A DNA stretch of 51,101 nucleotides from Acidobacteriota bacterium. GTDB lineage: Bacteria > Acidobacteriota > Terriglobia > 2-12-FULL-54-10. Both the position numbers and the translations under genes were made by a program. The stretch spans positions 1 through 51,101 of the forward strand of contig JACQGE010000177.1 of assembly GCA_016199675.1 (NCBI GenBank), given 5' to 3'. The notes under the pieces were generated by a model, which was not told the DNA's origin, did not search any database, and saw only the letters and a list, made by a program, of their open reading frames with translations. Below are positions 50,914 to 51,101 of this stretch, in pieces. Positions within the stretch are counted from its first letter, which is position 1, and each line of letters begins with the position of its first letter.

Positions 50914-51101
50914 ATGTTCAAGTTAGGACTAACGAACATCGGGATTGGGTTACTGTGTTTCCTGGCGGCCAGCAATACAGCGGCGCAAGTAACCACGGGA
51001 ACAATTTCTGGGTCGGTACATGATAGTACAGGGGCGGTAATCCCAGGGGCCACGGTAACCCTGCGGAATGTTAACACGGGAATTAGCCGCACCTTGAGCA
51101 C
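50914..51101 (+). CDS. TonB-dependent receptor, carboxypeptidase-regulatory type (3' end outside window)
   Basis: First 62 codons only. A strong ribosome binding site (AAGGAGGCACT) precedes ATG 50914. A signal peptide ends near SNTAAQ. The following GTISGSVHDSTGAVIPGATVTLRN is the start of a carboxypeptidase-regulatory-like (CarboxypepD_reg) beta domain. This is typical of the large Oar-like TonB-dependent receptors that are abundant in Acidobacteriota. The plug and barrel would follow outside the window. The receptor assignment is inference from this N-terminus; another protein with the same domain is possible. Confidence 0.75.
   Translation, partial: MFKLGLTNIGIGLLCFLAASNTAAQVTTGTISGSVHDSTGAVIPGATVTLRNVNTGISRTLS

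Noticed and set aside
1-51101. tRNA, rRNA, CRISPR arrays, prophage or transposase genes
   Set aside because: Intergenic regions were read for cloverleaf-like arms, regular direct repeats and phage or transposase protein motifs, and none was found. Short or degenerate RNAs could still have been missed by eye.

Overview
The window looks like a chromosomal segment of an Acidobacteriota member. This is inferred from gene content, not from a marker gene. Supporting signs are a moderately high GC content, an alternative complex III (ACIII) operon joined to a caa3 oxidase, a stand-alone zinc-ribbon/PilZ protein, and a TonB-dependent receptor of the carboxypeptidase-regulatory (Oar-like) type starting at the right edge. 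I saw no rRNA, tRNA, CRISPR array, prophage or transposase gene.

Layout. (1) 2-3016: 3' part of a CusA-type heavy-metal RND pump. (2) 3129-13031: mostly plus-strand housekeeping and envelope genes: zinc-ribbon/PilZ protein, nrdR, a small membrane protein, glutamate dehydrogenase, a DUF488 protein, a FecR-domain protein, an unknown 195-aa protein, rsmB, rpe, a BamD-like lipoprotein and a response regulator with a long disordered tail. (3) 13092-15618: a Cys-rich zinc-ribbon protein divergent from recG. (4) 15636-24155, minus strand: a metal-efflux operon (FMN_bind-like protein, short HlyD adaptor, long two-TM adaptor, CzcA-type pump) that runs on into a ThiF/MoeB-type E1 enzyme and lipA. (5) 24314-30302: hyuA-hyuB, a DUF72 protein, a methyltransferase and a ferritin-like protein. 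(6) 30834-43597: a respiratory operon with actABCDEF, a 174-aa membrane protein, a SCO copper chaperone, a caa3 oxidase subunit II with fused cytochrome c, an A2-type subunit I, subunit III and a small subunit IV. (7) 43612-50585: glgX/treX-treZ-treY, which turns glycogen-like glucan into trehalose. (8) 50914-51101: start of the TonB-dependent receptor.

How the parts fit. ACIII takes electrons from quinol through its iron-sulfur and heme subunits. It would pass them through ActE and the cytochrome domain of subunit II to CuA and the heme-copper site. SCO would supply copper to CuA. The two RND systems suggest exposure to metals. Many genes are tightly coupled by ATGA-type or short overlaps: actA/actB, actC/actD, actE/actF, glgX/treZ and the two adaptor genes.

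Most unusual points. Two different palindromic, probably dispersed, repeats sit inside the respiratory operon, and one of them abuts the probable actE start codon. The metal-efflux operon has two structurally different adaptors and an FMN_bind-like protein without the usual covalent-flavin Thr. An E1-like enzyme is translationally coupled to lipA. The PilZ protein has Cys in place of the motif Ser. The ferritin-like protein has a separate C-terminal ESFPASDPPSW tail and a hairpin next to its ribosome binding site.
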